From contig JAFEDY010000009.1 of assembly GCA_018241405.1 (NCBI GenBank), forward strand, positions 1 through 64,000: DNA of 64,000 nt, given 5' to 3'. Under the pieces are notes generated by a model. The model saw nothing but the letters and a program-made list of their open reading frames with translations, ran no database searches and was not told where the DNA came from. Numbering within the stretch: position 1 is the stretch's first letter; each line of letters starts with the position of its first letter. Position numbers and translations under genes: made by a program. Source of the DNA: Pseudomonadota bacterium (GTDB lineage: Bacteria > Pseudomonadota > Gammaproteobacteria > Burkholderiales > Burkholderiaceae_C). Of this stretch, positions 62,527-64,000 are shown piece after piece.

Positions 62527-64000
62527 ATGAACGAATTCGAAATCCTTGCGGCGCTGCCCGCGCAGCCGTACGAAGACGAGACCGGCATTGAGCAGGAACG
62601 CGGCCGTACCGGCGGCGCCCGCACACGGGCGCCCGTGCGTCGGGCAGCAGCACCGCGCGCACCTGCGCGCCGTACCCCGCCGCGTGCGCGCCCACCGCTG
62701 CAGCCCAAGCCCCGCGTGCGCCCACGGCTGCGGCCGTTGCCGCTGCCTCCGTCGTGGCCGCCGTACGGCGCCAGCTACGTCTGGCCGGCGGTGATCGAGC
62801 GCAGTGACGGCACGACGCCCGCGCCTCTGGGCGGGACATCGGGCGGCTCGGCCAGCCCGGACGACGAGCGCTGGCGCTGCGTGCAGGCCTGCTTCAACCG
62901 CCAGGCTGGCCTCGCGCCGCAAGGCGCGGCAGCGCCTGATGCGCCGACACCGGAGCCCGATGCTGCAGCGCCCGACGGCGATGCCGCGGCGCAGGCCGCC
63001 GGCGGCGAACCGGGCGAGTTCGAAACCGGGGGGCGCTACGATGATGAATATGAGGACGAGTACGAGTACGAGTCTGGCGTCGCGCCCGACTGCAAGATCA
63101 TCGACCTCACCGCGCAGGCCGAGCGCAGCCATCGCAAGGCCACGCGCGACCCGAAGAGCGTGTACGCATTGGTGCTGCACCAAATGGCGTGCTGCTTTCG
63201 CCGCCGCGACCCGCTGCGCAGCTACCTGGGCATCAAGGCGCACTTCGCCATCTTGCCCGAGGGCCAGATCCTGCAGCTGCATCCGGTGTCGGCGCTGCTA
63301 TGGGCTTCGCACGGCTTCAACAGCAAGAGCGTGGCGGTCGAATTTGCGGGCAATTTTCCCAATGTCAAAGGTGGTTGGTGGAAGGGCGAGACCTACGGTC
63401 GCAACCGGCCGACGGCGGCGCAGCTCGAAGCCGGGCGTTGCCTGATCCGCCATCTGGTGCGCACCATGGGGCTGCGTGTCGTGCTGGCGCACCGACAGTC
63501 GAGCAATATGCGCGAGAACGACCCCGGGCCCGAGGTCTGGTACCACGTCGGCCAGTGGGCGGTGGATACGCTGGGCCTGTCCGACGGTGGCCCGGGCTTC
63601 AAGATCGGCAGCGGCAAGCCCATCCTCGATGCATGGCGTACCTGGGGCCGCGCCGCCAGCAGCCCGGAGCTCGGGGGCGAATACGAGGGTGAATACGAAG
63701 GTGAATTTGAGAGCGAGGGTGAGGGAGAGTTCGAGACTCCCTCGGCCGGCCTGATGACGCTGCCGGCGGCAATCGCTGACCCGCGCGCCGCCTCGCCTGG
63801 GGTCTACACGCTGTTCAAGGACGGGCAGCGCGTCTACGTAGGCCGCGCCACCGAGTTGCGCCAGCGCCTGCAGCAACACCTGCTTTGCCTGACGCACCTG
63901 AAACTGGGAACCGGGCGTTTCCGCGTCAAGCTGACGCCGCTGGCCGGGGCTTCTCCGGTGCACCTGGGTCGCGTCGAGTCGGCCGTTATCGGCCGCTTTG
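62527..64000 (+). CDS. Cassette protein G: N-acetylmuramoyl-L-alanine amidase with GIY-YIG domain, partial
   Basis: The ORF starts at 62527 and stays open to the window edge, so at least 491 residues are visible. After an Arg/Pro-rich region (residues 25-85) comes an acidic tract EYEDEYEYE near residue 175. Residues 190-360 resemble an Amidase_2 zinc amidase: LHQMACCF with His218, FAILPEGQILQLHP, SKSVAVEFAGNFP, and AHRQSSNMRENDPGPEVW with His322. A second tract GEYEGEYEGEFESEGEGEFE (residues 384-403) leads to a GIY-YIG-like domain: GVYTLFKDGQRVYVGRATELRQRL (GVY at 427, YVG at 437) and a Glu at 484 in RVESAVIGRF. No signal peptide. Confidence 0.8.
   Translation, partial: MNEFEILAALPAQPYEDETGIEQERGRTGGARTRAPVRRAAAPRAPARRTPPRARPPLQPKPRVRPRLRPLPLPPSWPPYGASYVWPAVIERSDGTTPAPLGGTSGGSASPDDERWRCVQACFNRQAGLAPQGAAAPDAPTPEPDAAAPDGDAAAQAAGGEPGEFETGGRYDDEYEDEYEYESGVAPDCKIIDLTAQAERSHRKATRDPKSVYALVLHQMACCFRRRDPLRSYLGIKAHFAILPEGQILQLHPVSALLWASHGFNSKSVAVEFAGNFPNVKGGWWKGETYGRNRPTAAQLEAGRCLIRHLVRTMGLRVVLAHRQSSNMRENDPGPEVWYHVGQWAVDTLGLSDGGPGFKIGSGKPILDAWRTWGRAASSPELGGEYEGEYEGEFESEGEGEFETPSAGLMTLPAAIADPRAASPGVYTLFKDGQRVYVGRATELRQRLQQHLLCLTHLKLGTGRFRVKLTPLAGASPVHLGRVESAVIGRF

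Overview
The window is GC-rich DNA from a betaproteobacterium, most likely a Comamonadaceae member (Acidovorax, Alicycliphilus or Diaphorobacter type). The basis is the gene content (PuuD-type urate oxidation, clade-I nos cluster, H-NS-like protein of the short Burkholderiales type) and a roughly 45-bp intergenic hairpin repeat seen at several sites. I recognise this repeat as typical of that family. No tRNA, rRNA, CRISPR or insertion sequence was seen.

Layout. 1-11.1 kb is housekeeping: dnaB, an ALDH7-type aldehyde dehydrogenase, a PIN-PhoH ATPase, a Bcp peroxiredoxin, a DUF3334/CheX-like protein, cytochrome b561 with two YceI proteins, and a malic enzyme-phosphotransacetylase fusion. 11.2-29.3 kb is a purine-ring catabolic region: urate/xanthine permease, an M20 hydrolase, a UraD-allantoate amidohydrolase fusion, allantoinase PuuE, a GntR regulator, glycerate kinase, LysR with gcl-hyi-glxR, gamma-glutamyltransferase, 5-hydroxyisourate hydrolase, XdhC and the membrane urate hydroxylase PuuD. 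Together these take urate through allantoin and allantoate towards glyoxylate, and glyoxylate on to 2-phosphoglycerate. Four near-identical palindromes (consensus AAGTGTATACACTT) lie upstream of the permease, gntR/glycerate kinase, hiuH/ggt and puuD, and look like the operators of one regulon.

29.4-32.5 kb holds dcd, a YpfJ-like metallopeptidase and rhlE. 32.5-43.5 kb is a nitrous-oxide respiration cluster. On the minus strand it runs DUF2946-nosZ-nosR-nosD-nosF-nosY-nosL-nosL2. Divergently it has a cytochrome c5-like lipoprotein and an ApbE (NosX) flavin transferase. A perfect FNR/Dnr box lies between the two arms. 43.5-55.4 kb carries apaH, an H-NS-like gene, acnA, an FAD monooxygenase, an MFS transporter, uppP, an alpha/beta hydrolase and mutS. 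mutS contains an in-frame copy of the intergenic hairpin repeat.

55.8 kb to the window end is the most unusual part: seven consecutive plus-strand genes with tight spacing, and the last one runs off the edge. Three of the products carry acidic tracts built from E-[YF]-E-G units. The set contains a glycine-zipper protein with a shorter paralogue, two different HExxH proteins, a 707-residue protein with an Ig-like start, an 8-amino-7-oxononanoate-synthase-like PLP enzyme, and a peptidoglycan amidase joined to a GIY-YIG domain. None shows a Sec signal peptide. I do not recognise this as a described system. I suggest it makes a set of envelope-degrading proteins that share an acidic sorting or assembly tag, but that is inference.
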